A stretch of DNA of 16,472 nucleotides from an uncultured Bacilli bacterium (GTDB lineage: Bacteria; Bacillota_I; Bacilli_A; RF39; UBA660): contig CAJTYF010000034.1 in the NCBI GenBank assembly GCA_910583945.1, forward strand, positions 1 to 16,472, in the 5' to 3' direction. A program made the position numbers and the translations under genes. This document shows positions 1 through 5,582 of the stretch, one piece after another. Numbering within the stretch: the stretch's first letter is position 1; each line of letters opens with the position of its first letter. The notes beneath the pieces are model-generated. The model made no database searches, was not told the DNA's origin, and saw nothing but the letters and a program-made list of their open reading frames with translations.

Positions 1-69
1 GTATCCTTTTTGTCTCTTTTTTATTGCGAAGAATTTTTTACTCTTTTTCTCTGATCTTTTCTTAAGTTA

Positions 70-98
70 TTGAAATATTTGTTTCCTTTTGCTATAAT
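70..98 (+). promoter_or_regulatory. Sigma-A promoter with extended -10, upstream of the 130-868 operon
   Basis: TTGAAA at 70-75 and TATAAT at 93-98 are separated by exactly 17 bases, and TGC sits directly before the -10 (90-92), giving an extended -10. Transcription would begin near 105. This rules out the in-frame TTG at 70 as a start codon, because it lies inside the promoter, and supports the ATG at 130. Confidence 0.85.
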
Positions 99-129
99 TG
101 GTATTGTAATAATAGAGGAGGACTGTATT

Positions 130-432
130 ATGGGCAGCAATGATAATTGTAAGATTAATGCTGCTTATGTGGCATCTTGGAAGAAAAAAAATCCGAAATT
201 ACAAGATATTGAAACGGATGGACATTATTTGTTTTATAAAAATAATAAGTTAGATATTAGTGAAATTTACATGCAAGACATTTTAAAGAATCCTAATATT
301 TTTTATAGTATTGATACGATGACGAGTGAACTTCTTTATAAAATTATTAAGGTACATATCCATTCCATTTTGATAAAAGAAAAACAATTGAAAGAAAAAG
401 TTAGGAGGTATAACGAATATGAATACAGATAA
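130..432 (+). CDS. Hypothetical protein, 100 residues, first gene of a two-gene operon
   Basis: I do not recognise this family. The start is ATG 130, preceded by AGAGGAGGA at 114-122 with a 7-base spacer and by a clear promoter at 70-98. The protein is soluble, with no signal peptide or membrane segment. It has a basic patch (WKKKNPK) near the N-terminus, aromatic-rich middle segments (HYLFYKNNK) and a lysine-rich, probably helical C-terminus. Its last codons overlap the next gene by 14 bases and contain that gene's Shine-Dalgarno site, so the two are translationally coupled and probably act together. The coding call is strong because promoter, ribosome binding site and coupling all agree; the function is unknown. 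Confidence 0.75.
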   Translation: MGSNDNCKINAAYVASWKKKNPKLQDIETDGHYLFYKNNKLDISEIYMQDILKNPNIFYSIDTMTSELLYKIIKVHIHSILIKEKQLKEKVRRYNEYEYR

Positions 433-868
433 TATAATTAATTTTGAAGAAAAGAAATATAACAAGACTTTAAATATAAATGATATTATTACTCCAGAAG
501 AATATAAAATTCTTATTGCAAAAGAAAATTTAGCCCCTGATGAAAGTTTAAAGATAGATATTTATGAAAGATTTATAGAAAATCAAAATGAATTAGACGA
601 AGTAGGTTTGGCGCCAGTCTCTTCAGAAAAAGTGGCCTCTGAACATACTCAAAATGTTATGAGTTTACTGGATAAGCCAGAGAAAACGACTCACGAAGAA
701 AAGGTTTTAAATGAGTTGAAAGAGCGTTTAGAGAAACCAGCAGAAAATATAGTAGAGGGTGATTTTACTAGAAAGCTTAAAAAAGCAGGGTATATTGATG
801 TTGCAGTTTTATTAGTTGTGATTTTGAACATAGGTTTTATTGTTGCAATGGCCCTTTTGAAAAAATAA
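419..868 (+). CDS. Hypothetical tail-anchored membrane protein, 149 residues
   Basis: The start is ATG 419 behind AGGAGG at 403-408, inside the end of the previous gene. Residues 1-120 are highly charged, acid-rich and hydrophilic, with a helix-prone stretch at about 93-107 that could form a short coiled coil. A single hydrophobic segment follows at about 124-147 (VAVLLVVILNIGFIVAMALL), and the protein ends in LKK. There is no N-terminal signal. This layout predicts a C-terminally anchored protein with a cytosolic N-terminal domain. The coupled upstream gene suggests a soluble partner brought to the membrane, which is inference. I do not recognise a named family. Confidence 0.75.
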   Translation: MNTDNIINFEEKKYNKTLNINDIITPEEYKILIAKENLAPDESLKIDIYERFIENQNELDEVGLAPVSSEKVASEHTQNVMSLLDKPEKTTHEEKVLNELKERLEKPAENIVEGDFTRKLKKAGYIDVAVLLVVILNIGFIVAMALLKK

Positions 869-872
869 AAAG

Positions 873-882
873 AGAAATGAGA
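873..882. repeat. Left copy of 10-bp direct repeat (putative target-site duplication)
   Basis: AGAAATGAGA here is identical to bases 1070-1079. The two copies exactly bracket the inverted-repeat element 883-1069. The match ends at exactly 10 bases on both sides. Confidence 0.6.
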
Positions 883-1069
883 GATTGCTGAAAAAGTAGT
901 CTTTTTTTTACGGTTTAAATTATACGGAAATCAAATCCCTATTTTTTAGCATATATATATTAAAAATGGGGAAGGATACTTTGGTTTAGAACTTTTTATA
1001 TACTTTAGTGGGAAATAAAAAAATCAGATTTTTCATTCTAATGAAATTTCTGACTTTTTCAGTAGCCTC
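883..1069. mobile_element. Putative 187-bp MITE or insertion-sequence remnant
   Basis: The ends are imperfect inverted repeats. The left end reads GATTGCTGAAAAAGT; the right end, read inward on the minus strand, reads GAGGCTACTGAAAAAGT. They share CTGAAAAAGT (888-897 against 1053-1062) with a 2-base offset. A second, imperfect hairpin lies inside the right end at 1024-1053 (TCAGA/TCTGA outside, TTTCATT/AATGAAA inside). The interior is AT-rich and codes for nothing. A 10-bp direct repeat flanks the element. These are hallmarks of a non-autonomous transposable element. No transposase is present, so the mobilising family is unknown; a duplication of about 10 bp is in the range of IS4-type elements but is not diagnostic. 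Confidence 0.5.
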
Positions 1070-1079
1070 AGAAATGAGA
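1070..1079. repeat. Right copy of 10-bp direct repeat (putative target-site duplication)
   Basis: AGAAATGAGA, identical to 873-882. It directly abuts the right end of the putative element and the right arm of the restored terminator stem. Confidence 0.6.
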
Positions 1080-1088
1080 TTCTCTTTT

Positions 1089-1646
1089 TTAATATCCTTT
1101 TTTCTTGTAATATTTATAAAGTTCATTAAAGCGGTTAAAATGAATAATTTCTCTTTGTCTTAAAAATAGTAATGGACCAATGACATCCTTATCTGTTGCT
1201 AAATTTATAAGATTTTCGTAAACAGCTCGTGCTTTTTGTTCGGCGGCCATGTCTTCAGATAGATCAGCTAAAACGTCACCAGTTACTGCAAAATAAGTAG
1301 CTGTAAAGGGACTCCCAGAAGCGTTCGTAGGATAAAGACCCATACCATGTTCACTATAAATGTCTCCAAGACCAGCATTTTTCATTTCTTCTGGAGTGGC
1401 TCCTTCTGTTAATTGTTTTACCATAGTAGCAATCATTTCAACATGTCCAAGTTCTTCGGTAGCAATATCATTTAACAACGCTTTTCCTTTTTCATCAGGC
1501 ATGCTAAATTTTTGACTAAAATATCTTAAGGATGCTGCAAGTTCAGAGTTGGCTCCACCAAATTGAGTCAATAAATATCTAGCCATTTTTAAATCTTTCT
1601 TTTTAATATTAACTGGATAGTTTAAAGTTTTCATATATTTAAACAT
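1089..1646 (-). CDS. cotJC: Spore coat protein CotJC, manganese-catalase family
   Basis: CotJC is an inner spore-coat protein of the dimanganese catalase family. The 185-residue length and N-terminal YPVNI...LLTQFGG...ELAASLRY pattern fit CotJC. The dimetal ligands can be placed by comparison with the Lactobacillus plantarum enzyme (E35, E66, H69, E148, H181): here E35, E65 and H68 (EELGH), E136 (AAEQ) and H169 (REIIHF). The spacings E-3-H and E-33-H are preserved, so the metal site looks intact and catalase activity is plausible. The start is ATG 1646 with AGGAGG at 1655-1660. It overlaps the upstream cotJ gene by 8 bases, implying coupled expression in the mother cell during sporulation. 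The stop codon lies in the remains of the terminator. Confidence 0.93.
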   Translation of the reverse strand: MFKYMKTLNYPVNIKKKDLKMARYLLTQFGGANSELAASLRYFSQKFSMPDEKGKALLNDIATEELGHVEMIATMVKQLTEGATPEEMKNAGLGDIYSEHGMGLYPTNASGSPFTATYFAVTGDVLADLSEDMAAEQKARAVYENLINLATDKDVIGPLLFLRQREIIHFNRFNELYKYYKKKGY

Positions 1647-2115
1647 ACATATTACCTCCTGTTTTATCCCATGGCCATGGATTGTTTATCCAATTGTATT
1701 TTTCTTTTGTGGTTTCTTCTAATGATAGGGGTCCATATTTTTTTGAATAGTCGTCTTTTAAACGAATGCATTCCGTAACATATTTTTTAAATTTATCGTA
1801 AATTTCGTAATCTTCAGGATGTAAATCTAAATATAAATTCAAGTCGTTAATGGCAAAATCAATTTCCATTATTTTGTAAAGAAGCGCCTCTCTTTCACAT
1901 GTTGGAACTAAATTTACGTAGTTCATTCCTTTATAAGGGACGTATTCATTTACCCACATATTGCCTCTTAAAAATCCTTCTTTACTACTATACAGTCTAT
2001 TTGAATTCATCTCTTTGTATTGATTTTGATTATTAAAAAATAGTTGGCTATTATCGAGATTTAAGCCAGATAAATTTAATAAATCAAAATCGAAATCATT
2101 ATTTTCAAACAACAT
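1639..2115 (-). CDS. cotJB: CotJA-CotJB fusion spore coat protein, 158 residues
   Basis: The C-terminal part (about 73-158) is a CotJB domain: EREALLYKIMEIDFAINDL, the LYLDLHPED motif, and a KYGPLS...W...PWPWD tail. CotJB is normally about 85-90 residues. The preceding segment at about 47-72 (FLRGNMWVNEYVPYKGMNY) resembles the short CotJA motif, normally a separate gene, and a low-complexity Asn/Asp/Phe-rich N-terminus (1-45) precedes it. I read this as a CotJA-CotJB fusion; the CotJB assignment is firm, the CotJA assignment less so. The start is ATG 2115 with AGGAGG at 2123-2128. It is the first gene of a two-gene operon with cotJC. In Bacillus the CotJ proteins are mother-cell products that depend on one another for coat assembly. 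Confidence 0.85.
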   Translation of the reverse strand: MLFENNDFDFDLLNLSGLNLDNSQLFFNNQNQYKEMNSNRLYSSKEGFLRGNMWVNEYVPYKGMNYVNLVPTCEREALLYKIMEIDFAINDLNLYLDLHPEDYEIYDKFKKYVTECIRLKDDYSKKYGPLSLEETTKEKYNWINNPWPWDKTGGNMYV

Positions 2116-2133
2116 TTTTCTTCCTCCTTATAT

Positions 2134-2160
2134 TAGTGTATGAAGACTATAAAGAAGGGT
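2134..2160 (-). promoter_or_regulatory. Candidate sporulation (sigma-E/sigma-K type) promoter for the cotJ operon
   Basis: On the minus strand, CATACACTA (2134-2142) fits the sigma-K -10 pattern CATANNNTA and matches 7 of 8 bases of the sigma-E -10 CATACAAT. ACC (2158-2160) lies 15 bases upstream, as in sigma-K -35 elements. The predicted start near 2127 would give a leader of only about a dozen bases that begins at the Shine-Dalgarno site, which is tight. The sigma factor cannot be decided from sequence alone. Confidence 0.45.
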
Positions 2161-2179
2161 AAAGGCGAATAACTATTTC

Positions 2180-2208
2180 TTGACGAAAAGAAGAATCTAT
2201 TCTATGAT
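2180..2208 (+). promoter_or_regulatory. Sigma-A promoter of trmL
   Basis: TTGACG at 2180-2185 and TATGAT at 2203-2208, spacer 17. The predicted start near 2215 gives a leader of about 18 bases before trmL. Confidence 0.75.
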
Positions 2209-2232
2209 TAGTTAGGTAAAGAGGCGAAAATT

Positions 2233-2742
2233 ATGATTCATGTTGTTTTATTTGAACCCGAGATTCCGGGTAATACAGGAAATATCATGCGAACTTGTGT
2301 CGCGACGAATACTAAATTACATTTAATTAAACCTTTAGGTTTTTCTTTAGATGAAAAGTCTATTAAAAGAAGTGGTGTGAATTATATTGGATATTGTGAT
2401 TATCAAGTTTATGAAAATATTGAAGATTTTTTTAGTCAAAATAAGGGGACTTACTATTTTTTAACAAGATATGGTCACAAACCTCATACTAGTTTTGATT
2501 ATAGTGATAAAAATGAAGCGATTTATTTCTTCTTTGGAAAAGAAAGTACGGGGATTCCACCTCATATTTTAAAACCTTATATAGATCATTGTATGAGGAT
2601 GCCTATGACTCGTAATGTACGAGCTTTAAATCTTTCAAATTCGGTGGCTATTATGGTCTACGAAGCTTTAAGACAACAAGATTTTCGAGATTTATTAAGA
2701 GAAGAGCCCCATAAAAGTAAAAATTTTATTGAAGAGTCTTAA
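2233..2742 (+). CDS. trmL: tRNA (cytidine/uridine-34 2'-O)-methyltransferase TrmL
   Basis: TrmL methylates the 2'-hydroxyl of the wobble nucleotide of leucine tRNAs using S-adenosylmethionine. The 169-residue length is normal for this minimal SPOUT enzyme, which has no extra RNA-binding domain. The SPOUT motifs are all visible: EPEIPGNTGNIMRTC near the N-terminus (about 8-22), the FGKESTGIP loop (about 101-109), and MRMP...RALNLSNSVAIMVYEAL (about 121-146), which forms the trefoil-knot cofactor site. The start is ATG 2233 behind a modest AAAGAGG. It is monocistronic with its own promoter and terminator. TrmL and the older name CspR refer to the same protein in Bacillus. Confidence 0.93.
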   Translation: MIHVVLFEPEIPGNTGNIMRTCVATNTKLHLIKPLGFSLDEKSIKRSGVNYIGYCDYQVYENIEDFFSQNKGTYYFLTRYGHKPHTSFDYSDKNEAIYFFFGKESTGIPPHILKPYIDHCMRMPMTRNVRALNLSNSVAIMVYEALRQQDFRDLLREEPHKSKNFIEES

Positions 2743-2769
2743 AAAACGAACCGTTTTATGGTTCGTTTT
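2743..2769. terminator. Bidirectional intrinsic terminator between trmL and the lipoprotein gene
   Basis: AAAACGAACC (2743-2752) and GGTTCGTTTT (2760-2769) form a perfect 10-bp stem with a 7-base loop. It has an A-run on one side and a T-run on the other, serving the two convergent genes. Confidence 0.85.
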
Positions 2770-3214
2770 ATTCACAAGTAAAGCCTTGATCGGTTATGTT
2801 TTTCTTAAATTGTTCTAAAGATATATCTTTAGATAAATTTAAATTATTTTCACCTAGTTTGTTTGATAATTCATCAAAGTCTAACTTATTAAAGTCAAAA
2901 GACATTTCATAACGATATTTGGTATCGCTTTCTTGTTTTAAGTCGATTTTAAACCCTTTAATGTCTTTGAATGTTTCATCAAATTCATTTTCGATAAAGC
3001 TTTTATAAAGGGCAATGGTTTCTTTTTCAGCTTCCATTACATTTTTATTTGTTGCTTTTAAAACTTTATCGTCTTTATATGTAATTACCCAAGAACCTTC
3101 CATTTTGGCATTAGCTTCTTCATCTTTAATCGTGCAAGTTAATTTCTTTTCACCACAACCCGTTATGCCTATTAATAATACACAAAGTAACAAACACATT
3201 CCATATTTTTTCAC
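2768..3214 (-). CDS. Predicted lipoprotein, DUF1307/YehR-like
   Basis: The protein has a short basic N-terminus (VKKYGM), a hydrophobic core and a lipobox ITGC, so cleavage is predicted before Cys20 and the mature protein would be lipid-anchored outside the membrane. The start chosen is GTG 3214, because GAGGTG at 3221-3226 is placed 6 bases upstream; the in-frame GTG at 3223 overlaps that ribosome binding site. The body is about 128 residues, lysine/aspartate-rich, with an alternating strand pattern (WVITYKDDKVLKATNKNV) and the end EQFKKNITDQGFTCE. This resembles the YehR/DUF1307 lipoproteins of unknown function. Two further cysteines, near the mature N-terminus (LTC) and at the C-terminus (TCE), could form a disulfide joining the two ends, which is inference. 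Confidence 0.8.
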   Translation of the reverse strand: MKKYGMCLLLCVLLIGITGCGEKKLTCTIKDEEANAKMEGSWVITYKDDKVLKATNKNVMEAEKETIALYKSFIENEFDETFKDIKGFKIDLKQESDTKYRYEMSFDFNKLDFDELSNKLGENNLNLSKDISLEQFKKNITDQGFTCE

Positions 3215-3242
3215 TATAAACACCTCACTTCTATTTATAATA

Positions 3243-3277
3243 AAGATAACTCTATCTTCTTAAAAAGATTATATCTT
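3243..3277. promoter_or_regulatory. Paired small palindromes upstream of the lipoprotein gene
   Basis: AAGATA-ACTC-TATCTT (3243-3258) is followed by AAGAT-TAT-ATCTT (3265-3277), two related inverted repeats centred about 20 bases apart. On the minus strand the second contains TATAAT (3268-3273), a possible -10 for the lipoprotein gene with only a poor -35. They could be operator sites or mRNA hairpins, but in such AT-rich DNA chance is possible. Confidence 0.3.
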
Positions 3278-3297
3278 ATTTTTTATTAAAATAAAAG

Positions 3298-3325
3298 TTC
3301 TCTTTTTTTTTATCTAACATATAAT
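3298..3325 (+). promoter_or_regulatory. Probable promoter of spoVS
   Basis: TATAAT at 3320-3325 is a perfect -10, with TTCTCT at 3298-3303 as a weak -35 (spacer 16). I see no convincing sigma-H site (AGGA...GAAT), although spoVS is sigma-H dependent in Bacillus subtilis. Confidence 0.45.
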
Positions 3326-3345
3326 CTACTATATGAGGAGGAAAT

Positions 3346-3606
3346 ATGGAAATATTAAAAGTATCGTCAAAATCGAATCCCAGTAAAGTAGCTGGTGCAA
3401 TCGCTAATATTATAAGAGAAAGCAAAATGGTTGAAATTCAAACGATTGGTGCTGGAAGTTTAAATCAAGCGATTAAAGCGGTAGCTATAGCCAGAGGATT
3501 TGTGGCCCCAAGTGGTGAGAATTTAATTGTTATTCCGGCTTTTAGTGATATTAGTATTAACGGCGAACAGAAAACAGCAATTAAATTAATCGTAGAAGCA
3601 AGATAA
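3346..3606 (+). CDS. spoVS: Stage V sporulation protein S
   Basis: SpoVS is a small Alba-like protein needed in Bacillus subtilis for progression of spore development and coat assembly; it also affects septation. The 86-residue length is the family norm and the whole chain fits: MEILKVSSKSNPSKVAGAIAN, then IQTIGAGSLNQAIKAVAIARG, and the IPAFSDI...GEQKTAIKL end. The start is ATG 3346, 4 bases after AGGAGG (3336-3341). It is followed by its own terminator. SpoVS is also found in some non-sporulating bacteria, so alone it does not prove sporulation, but with cotJ the case is good. Confidence 0.95.
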   Translation: MEILKVSSKSNPSKVAGAIANIIRESKMVEIQTIGAGSLNQAIKAVAIARGFVAPSGENLIVIPAFSDISINGEQKTAIKLIVEAR

Positions 3607-3623
3607 CTAAGCTTCTTTTTTTT
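3594..3623 (+). terminator. Intrinsic terminator after spoVS
   Basis: AGAAGC (3594-3599) pairs with GCTTCT (3611-3616) across an 11-base loop that contains the stop codon, and a run of T follows. The stem is short but the T-run is strong. Confidence 0.6.
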
Positions 3624-3629
3624 GTTTTA

Positions 3630-3658
3630 TTGTGTCTATAAAATTTTTGATGTATAAT
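3630..3658 (+). promoter_or_regulatory. Sigma-A promoter of sufB (possibly leaderless transcript)
   Basis: TTGTGT at 3630-3635 and TATAAT at 3653-3658, spacer 17. The expected transcription start is near 3665, within a few bases of the possible sufB start codons at 3666, 3669 and 3675. Confidence 0.7.
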
Positions 3659-3668
3659 TTCTTTAGTG

Positions 3669-4964
3669 ATGTTTATGAAAAAAAAATTATCTAAGGAGTT
3701 TATTATTGAGCTTTCGACGTTAAAAGAAGAGCCAAAATGGATGCTGGATTTTCGTTTAAAGTCTTTTGAAAAATTTTTAGAATTAGAGTCGCCGAATTTT
3801 GGACCTAAACTTGATTTTTCTTTTGATGAGATTTTATATTATAAAAATGAAGAGAAAAAGCATACGAGTGATTGGAAAAATGTTCAAGAAAAAGTTCGAA
3901 ATACGTTTTGTCACTTAGGGGTTATTGATGCGGAAGAAAAGTATTTAGATGGCGTAACTAACCAATACGAAAGTGAAGTGATTTATCATAAACAAAATAC
4001 GGATAAAGCTATTGTTTTTTTAAGTACGGATGAAGCTTTAAAGGCTTATCCCGATTTATTTAAACAGTATTTTAATACACTCGTTAAGTATGATGAGAAT
4101 CAATTTACGGCTTTGAATGGAGCGGTTTGGAGTGGAGGAAGTTTTATTTATATTCCTAAAGGAACGGTTTTGGACCGGCCTTTGCAAAGTTATTTTCGTA
4201 TTGATACAGAAAGTTTGGGTCAATTTGAAAGGACACTTATTATTGTTGATGAAGAGGCTTCTTTGGAATATATAGAAGGTTGTACGGCTAAGAGTTATTC
4301 TAGTTCATCTTTGCATGCGGGGGTTGTTGAGATTTTTGTTAAGAGTGGTGCCTCCATGCGTTATTCAACGATTCAAAATTGGAGTACGGATGTTTATAAT
4401 TTGGTGACTAAAAGGGCTTTAGTAGAAGATCATGCTAAAATGGAATGGATTGATGGGAATATCGGAAGTAAAGTGACGATGAAGTATCCTTGTTGTGTTC
4501 TAAAAGGTGATTATGCTATAGGAAATTCGATTAGTGTTGCGTATGCGAAAGAAAATCAAGTGTTAGACGCTGGAGCTAAAATGATTCATTTGGGAAAACA
4601 TACTAAAAGTCATATTATTAGTAAATCCATTGCTTCTAAAGGTACCGCTAACTATAGGGGGACGACGCGTATTACTAAGGGGGCAAGTGATAGTCTTGCG
4701 GAGGTTAAATGTGATACCATTTTATTAGATGATGAGGCAAAAAGCGATACGTTTCCTACTAATGTTGTAGAAAATAATTCTTCACGTCTTTCTCATGAGG
4801 CCACGGTTTCTAAATTAGATCAAGAGGTTTTGTTTTATTTAATGAGTCATGGACTTACGGAAGAGCGTGCTAAAGAATTAATTATAACGGGCTTTATTTC
4901 TGATTTTAAACGGGAATTACCTATGGAATATGCGGTGGAATTGAATCGTTTGGTGAAAGAATAA
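3669..4964 (+). CDS. sufB: Fe-S cluster assembly scaffold protein SufB
   Basis: SufB is the scaffold subunit of the SufBCD complex that builds iron-sulfur clusters in the cytosol. The core is highly conserved: LKEEPKWMLDFRLKS, YESEVIYH, NGAVWSGGSFIYIPKG, GQFERTLIIVDEEAS, EGCTA, TIQNWSTDVYNLVTKR, MEWIDGNIGSK, DAGAKMIHL and ELPMEYAVELNRLVK. The residues matching E. coli SufB Cys405 and His433-Glu434 are present (Cys in EVKCDT, and SHEAT). The N-terminus is about 30 residues shorter than in Bacillus. No Shine-Dalgarno site precedes GTG 3666, ATG 3669 or ATG 3675, and the promoter suggests a leaderless message; I chose ATG 3669. No sufC, sufD, sufS or sufU adjoins it, whereas these usually form one operon. 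Confidence 0.92.
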   Translation: MFMKKKLSKEFIIELSTLKEEPKWMLDFRLKSFEKFLELESPNFGPKLDFSFDEILYYKNEEKKHTSDWKNVQEKVRNTFCHLGVIDAEEKYLDGVTNQYESEVIYHKQNTDKAIVFLSTDEALKAYPDLFKQYFNTLVKYDENQFTALNGAVWSGGSFIYIPKGTVLDRPLQSYFRIDTESLGQFERTLIIVDEEASLEYIEGCTAKSYSSSSLHAGVVEIFVKSGASMRYSTIQNWSTDVYNLVTKRALVEDHAKMEWIDGNIGSKVTMKYPCCVLKGDYAIGNSISVAYAKENQVLDAGAKMIHLGKHTKSHIISKSIASKGTANYRGTTRITKGASDSLAEVKCDTILLDDEAKSDTFPTNVVENNSSRLSHEATVSKLDQEVLFYLMSHGLTEERAKELIITGFISDFKRELPMEYAVELNRLVKE

Positions 4965-5119
4965 ATAAGTTAACAATTATGTCAAGAAATTTTTTCATGT
5001 TTTTAAAATTTTATCTTTTTAATTTTATGAAAGGATAAAAGAGCATTTTTGTACGGTTGTTTTTAAGTTTTGAACTTCTATTTTTGCTATTTCGTTGATT
5101 ATTTTATAAAATTGGTGGT

Positions 5120-5148
5120 TTGCTTCCATTTTTTTCTTTTGCTATAGT
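5120..5148 (+). promoter_or_regulatory. Sigma-A promoter with extended -10, upstream of ssb
   Basis: TTGCTT at 5120-5125, spacer 17, then TATAGT at 5143-5148, preceded by TGC (5140-5142). The 155 bases before it (4965-5119) hold only weak AT-rich inverted repeats and no gene that I can support. Confidence 0.75.
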
Positions 5149-5168
5149 GCAAGGGAAAGGAGGTAAAA

Positions 5169-5516
5169 ATGAATCAAGTTCTGTTGGTGGGGCGACTTTG
5201 TCAAGAACCAGAAGTGATTACTACTGAAAAAGATAAAAAAAGAAGTGTTATTACTCTTGCGGTCAATCGTCCTTATAAAAATAGTGAAGGCATTTATGAA
5301 GCGGATTTTATTCGATGTGTTTTATGGAATAATGTTGCTCTGAATACTTTTTCTTATTGTCACACAGGAGATGTTTTAGGCATTAAAGGACGTTTGCAAA
5401 CCAGAAGTTATGAAGTGGAGCCTGAAGAAAAAAAGTATCTTATGGAAGTTATAGCTGAAAAAATCACTTTTATTTCTAGTAATAAAAATTCTTTAAAAAC
5501 TGTAGAGGAAAGTTAG
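5169..5516 (+). CDS. Short single-stranded DNA-binding protein (SsbB-like)
   Basis: This is an SSB of the OB-fold family, which coats single-stranded DNA. Family signatures are MNQVLLVGRLCQEPEV at the start, ITLAVNRPYKN, ADFIRCVLWN, and GDVLGIKGRLQTRSYE followed by a last strand that leads into ISSNKN. At 115 residues it ends just after the OB fold. It lacks the Gly/Gln-rich linker and acidic DDDIPF-type tip that recruits partner proteins in the housekeeping SSB. That makes it like Bacillus SsbB, the short paralogue used in transformation, and suggests a full-length SSB elsewhere in the genome. The start is ATG 5169 with AGGAGGT at 5158-5164. Confidence 0.88.
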   Translation: MNQVLLVGRLCQEPEVITTEKDKKRSVITLAVNRPYKNSEGIYEADFIRCVLWNNVALNTFSYCHTGDVLGIKGRLQTRSYEVEPEEKKYLMEVIAEKITFISSNKNSLKTVEES

Positions 5517-5582
5517 AAAAATTTTTTTAAAATGATGAAAAAAAACAGTCCTTTTTCATATAGTTATTTAGGTGATTCTTTA

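Larger units (their letters stand above)
867..1090. terminator. Convergent intrinsic terminator, apparently split by an insertion
   Basis: AAAAAGAGAA at 867-876, overlapping the stop codon of the plus-strand gene, is the exact complement of TTCTCTTTTT at 1080-1089, overlapping the stop codon of cotJC. Removing bases 883-1079 (the element and one copy of the flanking repeat) joins them into a 10-bp stem with the 6-base loop ATGAGA and T-runs on both strands. That is a typical bidirectional terminator between convergent genes. At present the arms are about 200 bases apart. Confidence 0.55.

Noticed and set aside
70..129. Longer N-terminus of the first gene from TTG 70
   Set aside because: The TTG is part of the -35 box and the segment contains the -10; the ATG at 130 has a strong ribosome binding site.
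869..1088. Small protein gene inside the 220-base gap
   Set aside because: The interior has no frame with a ribosome binding site and is dominated by inverted repeats, so an element is the better reading.
4993..5040. Possible terminator after sufB
   Set aside because: TTTCAT/ATGAAA and TTTTATC/GATAAAA arms exist, but the stems are weak, compete with each other and have no T-run after them.
5532..5582. Longer N-terminus of the NodB-like protein
   Set aside because: There is no ribosome binding site before 5532, whereas AGGTGAT is ideally placed for ATG 5583.
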